NCBI GenBank assembly: GCA_017304125.1
Contig: JAFKLV010000261.1
Span: 13,569-19,966 of the forward strand
DNA from: Sphingomonadales bacterium
GTDB lineage: Bacteria > Pseudomonadota > Alphaproteobacteria > Sphingomonadales > Sphingomonadaceae
DNA length: 6,398 bases
Direction: 5' to 3'
Position 1 is the first letter of the stretch. Each line of letters starts with the position of its first letter. This document shows positions 1-6,312 of the stretch, piece by piece. Both the position numbers and the translations under genes were made by a program. The notes beneath the pieces are model-generated. The model made no database searches. It worked only from the letters and a program-made list of their open reading frames with translations, and was not told the origin of the DNA.

Positions 1-270
1 GGCGAGTGCCAGCGCGGCCTCGATCGCCGGATCGGTCAACGCGTCGGCAGCGACCGCCTGCCAGTGCGAATGCGGCAAATGCCGGTCGAGCGCGGTGAAC
101 AGCGCGTCGCGGGACGCCCCCGGATCGACGGTCGCGAAATTGGCATCCCAGGTATCGGGATAATCGGGCGTGGCGATGATCGAGACGCCCGGCGCGGCAG
201 CGATCACGTCATGCCCGAGTTGCCGGAACCAGCGTCGCGCGGTGGCGACGCGGGCGGCGGCCTGGTTCAT
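1..270 (-). CDS. Probable GNAT-family N-acetyltransferase, N-terminal 90 residues (runs off window)
   Basis: Reading leftward from an ATG at 270, the frame stays open for exactly 90 codons to the window edge, so the protein is incomplete at its C-terminus. It begins MNQAAARVATARRWF and contains a stretch around residues 45-56 (PDYPDTWDANFA) that resembles the N-terminal region of GNAT acetyltransferases in alphaproteobacteria, which transfer an acetyl group from acetyl-CoA to an amine. The acetyl-CoA-binding motif would lie beyond the edge, so the family call rests on overall resemblance only. The ATG overlaps the TGA of the upstream small membrane-protein gene (ATGA), and a purine-rich GAGAAGAA precedes it, which fits translational coupling in the tgt operon. 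The coding status is fairly secure; the function is tentative and the substrate unknown. Confidence 0.55.
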   Translation of the reverse strand, partial: MNQAAARVATARRWFRQLGHDVIAAAPGVSIIATPDYPDTWDANFATVDPGASRDALFTALDRHLPHSHWQAVAADALTDPAIEAALALA

Positions 271-464
271 TTCTTCTCGTTCTTGTCGCGATTGGCGAAC
301 AGCACGGCTGCGGCAACCGCCGCGGAGCCGATGCCCACGCCCAGCCCGATCTTGCCGAGGCTCCAGTTGCGCTTGCGCGCCTCGTGCTTCGCCTTGTGGG
401 CGCCTTCCTCATGCGCCTTGGCTTCGGCGGCGGCGGCGAGGATTTCATTGGGTTCGTCGGTCAC
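267..464 (-). CDS. Small single-pass membrane protein, 65 aa, function unknown
   Basis: This short protein starts with GTG at 464, two bases after the tgt stop codon, with an excellent Shine-Dalgarno (AAGGAG, 7 nt before the GTG) embedded in the last codons of tgt. Its stop overlaps the next start (ATGA). Residues 1-34 are charged and helix-prone (EPNEILAAAAEAKAHEEG, then a Lys/Arg/His-rich run). Residues about 37-58 form one glycine/alanine-rich hydrophobic segment (IGLGVGIGSAAVAAAVLFA) suited to a membrane span, and the tail is a short charged NRDKNEKK. I recognise no enzymatic motif. The tight spacing on both sides and the strong ribosome-binding site argue that it is real and co-expressed with tgt. 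The topology is inferred, and a role in tRNA modification is not implied by anything visible. Confidence 0.8.
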   Translation of the reverse strand: MTDEPNEILAAAAEAKAHEEGAHKAKHEARKRNWSLGKIGLGVGIGSAAVAAAVLFANRDKNEKK

Positions 465-466
465 GC

Positions 467-1606
467 TTACTCTCCTTGGTTTCCGTAATAGGCGGCGCGA
501 AACGCCTTGGCGAACGCGGGCAGCGTGCCGTCGGCGATCGCGGCGCGCAGATCAGACATCAACGTTTCGTAGAACCAGATGTTGTGCTCGGTCATCAGCA
601 TCGCGCCGAGAATCTCGCCCGCGCGGACGAGATGATGGAGATAGGCGCGGCTCCATTGGTGGCACACCGGGCACGGGCAGGTCGCGTCGAGCGGCGCCTG
701 ATCCTCGGCGAAGCGCGCGTTGCGAATGTTGATCGGGCCGCCGCGGGTGAACGCCTGACCGGTGCGGCCGGAGCGTGTCGGCAGCACGCAATCGAACATA
801 TCGACCCCGCGCTCGACCGCGCCGACGATATCGTCGGGCTTGCCCACCCCCATCAGGTAGCGCGGCTTGTCCGCCGGCAACTGGCCGGGAGCGAAATCGA
901 GGCAGCCGAACATCGCCTCCTGCCCCTCGCCGACCGCGAGCCCGCCGATCGCATAACCGTGGAAACCGATATCGGTCAGCGCGTCGGCCGAGGCCTTGCG
1001 CAGCCCTTCGTCGAGCGCGCCCTGCTGGATGCCGAAGATCGCATTCGCCGCGGCATGCTCGCCGCCGGCGTCGAAGGCGTCGCGGCTGCGCTTCGCCCAG
1101 CGCATCGAGCGCTCCATCGCCGCCGCCTGCACCTCGCGGGTCGAGGTGGTCGGGACGAGTTCGTCGAACGCCATCACGATGTTCGAGCCGAGCAGCCGCT
1201 GGATATCGATCGAGCGTTCGGGGGAGAGCAGGTGGCGGGTGCCGTCGAGGTGGCTCTTGAACGACACCCCTTCCTCGCTGCGTTTGGTCAGATCGGCGAG
1301 GCTCATCACCTGATAGCCACCGGAATCGGTGAGGATCGGCTTGTCCCAGCCCATGAAGCCGTGGAGCCCGCCCAATCGCGCGACCCGCTCGGCGCCGGGG
1401 CGGAGCATCAGATGATAGGTGTTGCCAAGGATGATGTCCGCCCCCGAGGCGGCGACATCGGCGGGTTTCATCGCCTTGACGGTGGCGGCGGTGCCGACCG
1501 GCATGAACGCGGGGGTGCGGATCGTGCCGCGCTGCATCGCGATCGCGCCGGTGCGCGCCGCGCCACAGGTGGCGGCGATCGTGAAGGTGAAACGGTCGGT
1601 GGTCAT
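467..1606 (-). CDS. tgt: Queuine/preQ1 tRNA-guanine transglycosylase (TGT)
   Basis: The 379-residue protein is a full-length bacterial TGT, a cytoplasmic enzyme that exchanges guanine 34 in the anticodon of Asp, Asn, His and Tyr tRNAs (GUN anticodons) for preQ1 on the way to queuosine. The TIM-barrel active site is intact: D94 in the ILTDSGGYQ motif, D148 in MAFDE, the GGLAVGE loop at 221-227, and the nucleophile D272 in DCVLPTRSGR. The structural zinc site is C310, C312, C315 and H341. All are exactly 8 lower than the Zymomonas mobilis residues (D102, D156, D280, C318, C320, C323, H349), which also supports the chosen ATG. That ATG has only a weak ribosome-binding site and lies 22 nt after the EF-hand gene. 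One departure is L150, where the Zymomonas enzyme has Cys158. queA is not adjacent on either side. Confidence 0.97.
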   Translation of the reverse strand: MTTDRFTFTIAATCGAARTGAIAMQRGTIRTPAFMPVGTAATVKAMKPADVAASGADIILGNTYHLMLRPGAERVARLGGLHGFMGWDKPILTDSGGYQVMSLADLTKRSEEGVSFKSHLDGTRHLLSPERSIDIQRLLGSNIVMAFDELVPTTSTREVQAAAMERSMRWAKRSRDAFDAGGEHAAANAIFGIQQGALDEGLRKASADALTDIGFHGYAIGGLAVGEGQEAMFGCLDFAPGQLPADKPRYLMGVGKPDDIVGAVERGVDMFDCVLPTRSGRTGQAFTRGGPINIRNARFAEDQAPLDATCPCPVCHQWSRAYLHHLVRAGEILGAMLMTEHNIWFYETLMSDLRAAIADGTLPAFAKAFRAAYYGNQGE

Positions 1607-1628
1607 TGCGTGAGGATATTCCGGTCGA

Positions 1629-2123
1629 TCATAGCGGCGGCGGGGCGCCTTTTCCCTTGTGCTTGCCTTGCGGCGGGCGGTTGCTTGGCACGACCGCGCG
1701 GATCGTCAGGCATTCGGCGCGGGTGACCACGCCATCATGATCGCGATCGAGCCGGCGGAAGATGTCGGCCATCTTCACCTGCAATTCGGTCAGCGTGATG
1801 CGGTTGTCGCCATCGGTGTCGACCTCGAACGGGCTGGGCAGCGCGTTGCGATCGCCGAGCCAGCGCTCGGCCCAGTCGGCGAACCCGATATAGCCGAGCG
1901 AGCCCTTATGCTCGGTATCGATCGCGGCAAAGCTGCGCTCGACGCAAATGTGAAGCTCCGCCGCGGTGGTGCGGCCGTCGCCGTCGAGATCGCAGGCGGC
2001 GATCATCATCGCCACCGGCTCGACCATCATCGTCGCCGGCGGCTGGCCGGGGCCGGGCGGCGTGGCCGGTGCGGTGGCTGGCGCGGCGGCGGCCGCCTGA
2101 AGCAGCAACAGCGCAGCGATCAT
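1629..2123 (-). CDS. Exported EF-hand (calcium-binding) protein
   Basis: This 164-residue protein opens with a short hydrophobic stretch (MIAALLLLQAAAAAPA) that looks like a signal peptide with cleavage near residues 14-18, although it lacks a basic n-region. A Pro/Ala linker follows. Three canonical EF-hand loops are visible: residues 45-56 (D45, D47, D49, E56), 102-113 (D102, D104, D106, E113) and 126-137 (D126, D128, D130, E137). A fourth loop at about 69-80 has Asp and Glu at its first positions but Gly at position 12, so it is degenerate. The arrangement is two pairs, one with a silent member, like other proteobacterial EF-hand proteins, and it probably acts in the periplasm. The C-terminus is Lys/Pro-rich. 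The start is backed by an AGGA about 9 nt upstream. It is the first gene of the minus-strand tgt cluster. Its ligand and partner are unknown. Confidence 0.88.
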   Translation of the reverse strand: MIAALLLLQAAAAAPATAPATPPGPGQPPATMMVEPVAMMIAACDLDGDGRTTAAELHICVERSFAAIDTEHKGSLGYIGFADWAERWLGDRNALPSPFEVDTDGDNRITLTELQVKMADIFRRLDRDHDGVVTRAECLTIRAVVPSNRPPQGKHKGKGAPPPL

Positions 2124-2276
2124 GCGGCATTTTCCTGGCAGGAGCGGGCGGGGTCGATCACGGCCCGTATCGACACGGCTGCGCCTGAACCGCCGCTGAG
2201 CCGAACTGCGCCACGCTTCGTCCGCATGCTTTTGCCCTATGGCGCGCGCGCCGCGCTGGCAACCGTTCGGGGCATG

Positions 2277-2317
2277 AAAAAAAGGCGGCTGCCGAACCTA
2301 AGTTCGGCGCGCCGCCT
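2277..2317 (-). terminator. Intrinsic terminator downstream of the LuxR-type gene
   Basis: On the minus strand a long GC-rich hairpin is followed by seven T residues (A-tract at 2277-2283 on the plus strand). The outer stem is 7 bp (2283-2289 with 2311-2317). After a one-base bulge at 2310 and a G-T wobble, the inner stem is another 7 bp (2291-2297 with 2302-2308), closing a 4-base CTAA-type loop at 2298-2301. It lies about 60 nt past the LuxR-type stop codon and would isolate that transcript from the EF-hand/tgt cluster. On the plus strand there is no T-tract after the hairpin, so it is directional. Confidence 0.9.
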
Positions 2318-2376
2318 GTCAGGGAGGTCTGCTATGGGGCTTAAACCCATGAAGCGGCTCAGAGTTCCGCCGGGTG

Positions 2377-3345
2377 TCAGGCGAGTGCGCTGCCGCCGCT
2401 GAGCAGCAGCCGGACGAGATCGGCCTGCCCGCGCGCGCCGGTCTTGGCGTAGAGGCGCTTCGAATAATTGCGCGCGGTTTCGATCGTCAGCCCGATCTCC
2501 TCGGCGGCTTCGGCGATGCTCGTCCCGTCGCACAGGGCGATCGCCAGCCGCGCCTCGCTGTGCGACAGGCCGTGGAGCGCGGCGACCGCCGCAACCCGCG
2601 CTGCGCCGCCGGCGGTGGGCGGGGTGCGGAGCAGCGCGATCATCGCCGGCACCTGCGTCGCGCCGCTGGGCGGTGCGGCCGGCGGGGCGATCAGCAGCGC
2701 CTCCAGCCGCGGGGAGGCGGAAAGCACGATCGCCCGCGCCGGCGCATCCGGCGTGGCGGCGAGCGTGGCGAGCGTCCGCTCGATCTCGGCGTCGCCGATG
2801 CGCAGGCGCTGGCCCGGCACCGGCGCGACCGCGCGCGCGGCGACCGCGTCGCAATCGATCACCCGTGCCTCGCTGTCGAACGCGATCCAGCCGGTGCCGC
2901 CGCGCGCCAGCCCGTCCTCGGCAATCGCGAGGCGCAGCCGCTGGCGTTCGGCCTGCGCCAGCCCGGCCAGCGCGACCGCAAGATGCGGCGCGATTGCGGA
3001 AAGCAGGGCGCTGTCCGCCGCGGCGAATTCGCGCGTCTCGCTCGACACCGCGAGCACCGCGCTCGCCCCGCCCGGCTCAGCGACGCGCATGATGCGCATA
3101 TCGCCCGGCGGCGCTTCCTCCAGCTCGGCGGCGGCATAGACGCGGTCGGGCCGGAGCCGATCGGGCGCGATCTCGGGCAGCGGCGGCGGCAATGTTGCCG
3201 CGAACGGGCTGATCGCGAGATGCACTGCATCGGCGCGCGCGCGCTGGCGCAACCGGGTGAGAAAGACGTCCCAATGCGGCTCGTCCCGCACGCCCGCGTA
3301 GAGCGGCAGCAGCAATTCGGTCTCGTCGATCCGGCTTAATGCCAT
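2377..3345 (-). CDS. LuxR-type helix-turn-helix transcriptional regulator
   Basis: This 322-residue protein has a C-terminal LuxR/GerE-like DNA-binding domain at about residues 256-318. Its helix-turn-helix core is 276-303 (SIAEAAEEIGLTIETARNYS, then KRLYAKTG), followed by QADLVRLLLSG. The region before it looks like a poorly conserved sensory module: an N-terminal part with LYAGVRDEPHWDVFL near 15-29 and, around 143-175, a PAS-like stretch (GTGWIAFDSEARVIDCDA). I see no receiver domain or phosphoacceptor pattern and no clear acyl-homoserine-lactone-binding signature, so the signal is unknown. The ATG at 3345 is preceded by GGGAG with 4-nt spacing, and this lies in the right half (on the minus strand) of a 14-bp palindrome. 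It is divergent from cysD with 53 nt between start codons, which makes autoregulation or control of sulfate activation plausible but unproven. A strong terminator ends the transcript. Confidence 0.88.
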   Translation of the reverse strand: MALSRIDETELLLPLYAGVRDEPHWDVFLTRLRQRARADAVHLAISPFAATLPPPLPEIAPDRLRPDRVYAAAELEEAPPGDMRIMRVAEPGGASAVLAVSSETREFAAADSALLSAIAPHLAVALAGLAQAERQRLRLAIAEDGLARGGTGWIAFDSEARVIDCDAVAARAVAPVPGQRLRIGDAEIERTLATLAATPDAPARAIVLSASPRLEALLIAPPAAPPSGATQVPAMIALLRTPPTAGGAARVAAVAALHGLSHSEARLAIALCDGTSIAEAAEEIGLTIETARNYSKRLYAKTGARGQADLVRLLLSGGSALA

Positions 3346-3349
3346 TTTG

Positions 3350-3363
3350 CTCCCATATGGGAG
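3350..3363. promoter_or_regulatory. 14-bp perfect palindrome in the LuxR-type/cysD divergent region
   Basis: CTCCCATATGGGAG is a perfect 14-bp palindrome between the two divergent start codons. Its left half supplies the GGGAG ribosome-binding site of the minus-strand LuxR-type gene, and its right half continues as GGGAGG on the plus strand, 35 nt before the cysD ATG with no start codon at a usable distance. It could be an operator for a dimeric regulator, or partly a coincidence of ribosome-binding sequence and symmetry. I could not place convincing -35/-10 elements for either gene in this short gap. Confidence 0.4.
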
Positions 3364-3398
3364 GTTTGAGGAAAAGGCGAATCGGTCAGATCGTGGCT

Positions 3399-4313
3399 AT
3401 GACGACCGATCCGCAAACCCTCACCCATCTCCAGCGCCTGGAGGCCGAGTCGATCCACATCCTGCGCGAGGTGGTGTCGGAATGTGAAAAGCCGGTGATG
3501 CTCTATTCCGTCGGCAAGGACAGCGCGGTGATGCTGCATCTCGCGCGCAAGGCCTTTTATCCCTCGCCGCCGCCGTTCCCGCTGCTCCACGTCGATACGA
3601 CGTGGAAGTTCAAGGCGATGTACGAGCTGCGCGATCGCATGGCGCGCGAGAGCGGGATGGAATTGCTCGTCTATCAAAACCCCGAGGCGGAGGCGCGCGG
3701 GATCAACCCGTTCGATCACGGCCCGTTGCACACCGATATGTGGAAGACCGAGGGGCTGAAGCAGGCGCTCGACAAATATGGCTTCGACGCGGCGTTCGGC
3801 GGCGCGCGGCGCGACGAGGAGAAGAGCCGCGCCAAGGAGCGCGTGTTCAGCTTCCGCTCGGCCAACCACCGCTGGGACCCGAAGAACCAGCGCCCCGAAT
3901 TGTGGAACCTCTACAATGCCCGCAAATCGAAGGGCGAGAGCATCCGCGTCTTCCCGATCTCCAATTGGACCGAGCTGGACATCTGGCAATATATCCAGCT
4001 CAACGACATTCCGATCGTCCCGCTCTATTTCGCCGCGCCGCGCCCGACGGTCGAGCGCGACGGGCTGATCCTGATGGTCGACGACGATCGCTTCCCGTTG
4101 AAGCCGGGCGAGACCCCGGTCGAGCGCTCGATCCGCTTCCGCACGCTCGGCTGCTACCCGCTGACCGGCGCGGTTGAGAGCGAGGCGACGACGCTGGAGG
4201 ACGTGATCCAGGAAATGCTGCTCACCACCACCAGCGAGCGGCAGGGCCGCGCGATCGACAAGGATGCCGGCGACGCCAGCATGGAGAAGAAGAAGCAGGA
4301 GGGGTATTTCTGA
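3399..4313 (+). CDS. cysD: Sulfate adenylyltransferase subunit 2 (ATP sulfurylase small subunit)
   Basis: CysD is the catalytic PP-loop subunit of ATP sulfurylase. Together with the CysN GTPase it makes adenosine 5'-phosphosulfate (APS) and pyrophosphate from sulfate and ATP in the cytoplasm, the first step of assimilatory sulfate use. From the ATG at 3399 the protein has 304 residues, matching the roughly 302 of E. coli CysD, and starts TLTHLQRLEAESIHILREV as the family does. The PP-loop is SVGKDS at 37-42. Other family blocks are AAFGGARRDEEKSRAKER (131-148), RFRTLGCYPLTGAVES (246-261), TTTSERQGR (276-284) and the terminal GYF. The frame stays open upstream to an ATG at 3339 inside the LuxR-type gene, but those 20 residues are not family sequence. 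A GTG at 3393 is also possible, and no good Shine-Dalgarno marks the start. Its TGA overlaps the cysNC ATG by one base (TGATG), implying translational coupling. Confidence 0.96.
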   Translation: MTTDPQTLTHLQRLEAESIHILREVVSECEKPVMLYSVGKDSAVMLHLARKAFYPSPPPFPLLHVDTTWKFKAMYELRDRMARESGMELLVYQNPEAEARGINPFDHGPLHTDMWKTEGLKQALDKYGFDAAFGGARRDEEKSRAKERVFSFRSANHRWDPKNQRPELWNLYNARKSKGESIRVFPISNWTELDIWQYIQLNDIPIVPLYFAAPRPTVERDGLILMVDDDRFPLKPGETPVERSIRFRTLGCYPLTGAVESEATTLEDVIQEMLLTTTSERQGRAIDKDAGDASMEKKKQEGYF

Positions 4314-6226
4314 TGACCGCGACGGTTCAGGACAGCGCCTATCAGGTCGATAAGCTGATCGCCGAGGACATCCACGCCTATCTCGATCGGCATCAGCACA
4401 AGTCGCTGCTGCGCTTCATCACCTGCGGCAGCGTCGATGACGGCAAGTCGACACTGATCGGGCGGCTGCTGTACGATTCGAAGATGATCTTCGAGGATCA
4501 GCTCGCCGCGCTCGAATCGGATTCGAAGCGGGTCGGCACGCAGGGGCAGGAGATCGACTTCGCGCTGCTGGTCGACGGGCTCGCCGCCGAGCGCGAACAG
4601 GGCATCACGATCGACGTCGCCTATCGCTTCTTCGCGACCGAAAAGCGCAAGTTCATCGTCGCCGATACCCCCGGCCACGAACAATATACCCGCAACATGG
4701 TGACCGGCGCCTCGACCGCCGATCTCGCGGTGATCCTGATCGACGCGCGCAAGGGCGTGCTGACCCAGACGCGGCGGCACAGATATCTCGCGCACCTCAT
4801 CGGCATCCGCCACATCGTGCTGGCGGTGAACAAGATGGATCTGGTCGGCTATGATCAGGCGACGTTCGATGCGATCGTCGCCGATTATCGCGCCTTCGCC
4901 AGCGAGATCGGGATCGCAGATTTCGTCGCCATGCCGATCTCCGGCTTCAAGGGCGACAATATCACCGCCCCCAGCGCCAATACGCCCTGGTATCGGGGGC
5001 CGTCGCTCGTCGCGCATCTCGAAACGGTCGAGCTTGATGCCGAGCGCGATCAGGCCAAGCCGTTCCGGCTGCCGGTGCAATGGGTCAACCGCCCCAATCT
5101 CGATTTCCGCGGCTTTGCCGGGCTGGTGGCGAGCGGGACGGTGAGCCCTGGCGACCGCGTCCGCGTGCTCCCCTCGGGCAAGACGACCGAGATCGCGCGG
5201 GTCGTGACGCTCGATGGCGATCTCGATCAGGCGGTTGCCGGCCAGTCGGTGACGTTGACCTTCGCCGACGAGATCGATTGCTCGCGCGGCGACGTGATCG
5301 CCACCGCCGATGCCCCGCCCGAAGTCGCCGACCAGTTCGAGGCGACGATCGTGTGGATGGCGGACGAGGAAATGCTCCCCGGCCGGCCCTATTGGCTCAA
5401 GCTCGGCACACAGACCGTCACCGCCAGCATCCAGCACCCGAAATATCAGGTGAACGTCAACACGATGGAGCATCTGGCGGCCAAGACGCTGGATCTCAAC
5501 GCGATCGGCGTCGCCAATCTCTCCACCGACCGCCCGATCGTGTTCGAGCCCTATGCGGCCAATCGCGGGCTCGGCGGGTTCATCCTGATCGACAAACTGA
5601 CCAATGCGACGGTCGCCGCCGGGATGCTGCATTTCTCGCTGCGGCGCGCGCAAAACGTCCATTGGCAGGCGCTCGACGTGACGCGCGAGCGGCGCTCGGG
5701 GCTCAAGAACCAGCAGCCGATGGTGCTGTGGTTCACCGGGCTGTCCGGCGCGGGCAAGTCGACGATCGCCAATCTGGTCGAGAAGAAACTGGTGCGGATG
5801 AACCGCCACACCTTCCTGCTCGACGGCGATAATGTCCGCCACGGGCTCAACAAGGATCTCGGCTTCACCGACGCCGATCGCGTCGAGAACATCCGCCGCA
5901 TCGGCGAGGTGGCGAAGCTGATGACCGATTCCGGGCTGATCGTGATCACCGCCTTCATCTCGCCGTTCCGCGCCGAACGGCAGATGGTGCGCGACATGAT
6001 GGCGCCGGGCGAATTCCTCGAGATCTTCATCGACACGCCGCTCGCCGAGGCGGAGGCGCGCGACGTGAAGGGGCTCTACGCCAAGGCGCGCAGCGGCCAG
6101 CTCAAGAATTTCACCGGGATCGATTCGCCCTACGAGCCGCCGCTCGACCCGGATATGCGGATCGACACCACCGGCATGACCCCCGAGGCGGCGGCCGACC
6201 TGATCATCGAACGGCTTATCCCATGA
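4313..6226 (+). CDS. cysNC: Bifunctional sulfate adenylyltransferase subunit 1 / adenylylsulfate kinase (CysN-CysC fusion)
   Basis: This 637-residue fusion carries out two successive steps. The N-terminal CysN part (about 1-455) is an EF-Tu-like GTPase that drives APS formation by CysD; the C-terminal CysC part (about 465-637) phosphorylates APS to PAPS. GTPase motifs are GSVDDGKST (39-47), the GITI switch (97-100), DTPGHEQY (118-125) and NKMD (173-176), followed by beta-barrel domains. The kinase part has the P-loop GLSGAGKST (476-484), DGDNVRHGLNKDLGF (504-518), ENIRRIGEVAKLM (525-537), ISPFRAER (549-556, with the conserved S550) and the KGLYAKARSGQLKNFTGID block (586-604). Nothing looks truncated, and the linker is short (about 455-465). 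A strong AGGAGG-type ribosome-binding site lies at the end of cysD. Such fusions are known in alphaproteobacteria, for example rhizobial NodQ. No hairpin terminator follows the stop. Confidence 0.97.
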   Translation: MTATVQDSAYQVDKLIAEDIHAYLDRHQHKSLLRFITCGSVDDGKSTLIGRLLYDSKMIFEDQLAALESDSKRVGTQGQEIDFALLVDGLAAEREQGITIDVAYRFFATEKRKFIVADTPGHEQYTRNMVTGASTADLAVILIDARKGVLTQTRRHRYLAHLIGIRHIVLAVNKMDLVGYDQATFDAIVADYRAFASEIGIADFVAMPISGFKGDNITAPSANTPWYRGPSLVAHLETVELDAERDQAKPFRLPVQWVNRPNLDFRGFAGLVASGTVSPGDRVRVLPSGKTTEIARVVTLDGDLDQAVAGQSVTLTFADEIDCSRGDVIATADAPPEVADQFEATIVWMADEEMLPGRPYWLKLGTQTVTASIQHPKYQVNVNTMEHLAAKTLDLNAIGVANLSTDRPIVFEPYAANRGLGGFILIDKLTNATVAAGMLHFSLRRAQNVHWQALDVTRERRSGLKNQQPMVLWFTGLSGAGKSTIANLVEKKLVRMNRHTFLLDGDNVRHGLNKDLGFTDADRVENIRRIGEVAKLMTDSGLIVITAFISPFRAERQMVRDMMAPGEFLEIFIDTPLAEAEARDVKGLYAKARSGQLKNFTGIDSPYEPPLDPDMRIDTTGMTPEAAADLIIERLIP

Positions 6227-6230
6227 GGGT

Positions 6231-6276
6231 TGCAGAAATTTACGAATGCGGGGTGCAGACCTTTACAGGTCGTTAA
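6231..6276 (+). promoter_or_regulatory. Direct repeat (23-bp period) with CtrA-like box upstream of the last gene
   Basis: Two copies of TGCAGANNTTTAC occur at 6231-6243 and 6254-6266, a spacing of 23 bp or about two helical turns. The second copy runs into TTTA-N7-TTAA (6262-6276), one mismatch from the alphaproteobacterial CtrA consensus TTAA-N7-TTAA. The same segment contains the small inverted repeat GACC-N6-GGTC (6258-6271). The position, 37 nt before the ATG at 6313, fits a promoter-proximal regulatory site. CtrA control is an inference from the match alone. Confidence 0.4.
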
Positions 6277-6312
6277 GGCGAAGCGTGGCATATTGGAGGC
6301 AGGGAGAATTCC

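Noticed and set aside
69..81. Mobile element, phage or CRISPR signature anywhere in the window
   Set aside because: No terminal repeats, transposase or integrase motifs or spaced repeats were seen; all recognisable genes are chromosomal housekeeping or regulatory types.
170..1726. 518-codon open frame on the plus strand opposite tgt
   Set aside because: It is antisense to tgt, whose catalytic and zinc residues are all present; the Arg/Ala-rich translation is typical of a shadow frame.
2235..2262. Possible sigma-70-like promoter for the EF-hand/tgt cluster (TTGCCA, 16 nt, ATAGGG on the minus strand) with an adjacent 12-bp palindrome GGCGCGCGCGCC at 2241-2252
   Set aside because: The -10 match is poor and the spacer is pure GC alternation, so the palindrome is likely low-complexity; not strong enough to annotate.
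2374..3339. 321-codon plus-strand frame opposite the LuxR-type gene
   Set aside because: The minus-strand frame encodes a recognisable LuxR-type HTH, has a ribosome-binding site and is followed by a terminator; the plus frame has none of these.
4154..5842. 562-codon open frame on the minus strand opposite cysD/cysNC
   Set aside because: It lies antisense to clearly conserved CysD/CysN/CysC sequence. Long antisense frames are expected from GC-rich codon use, and its product (His/Asp/Gly/Arg-rich) resembles no family.
6227..6276. Terminator after cysNC
   Set aside because: The only inverted repeat (GACC-N6-GGTC) is 4 bp with no T-tract, far too weak for an intrinsic terminator.
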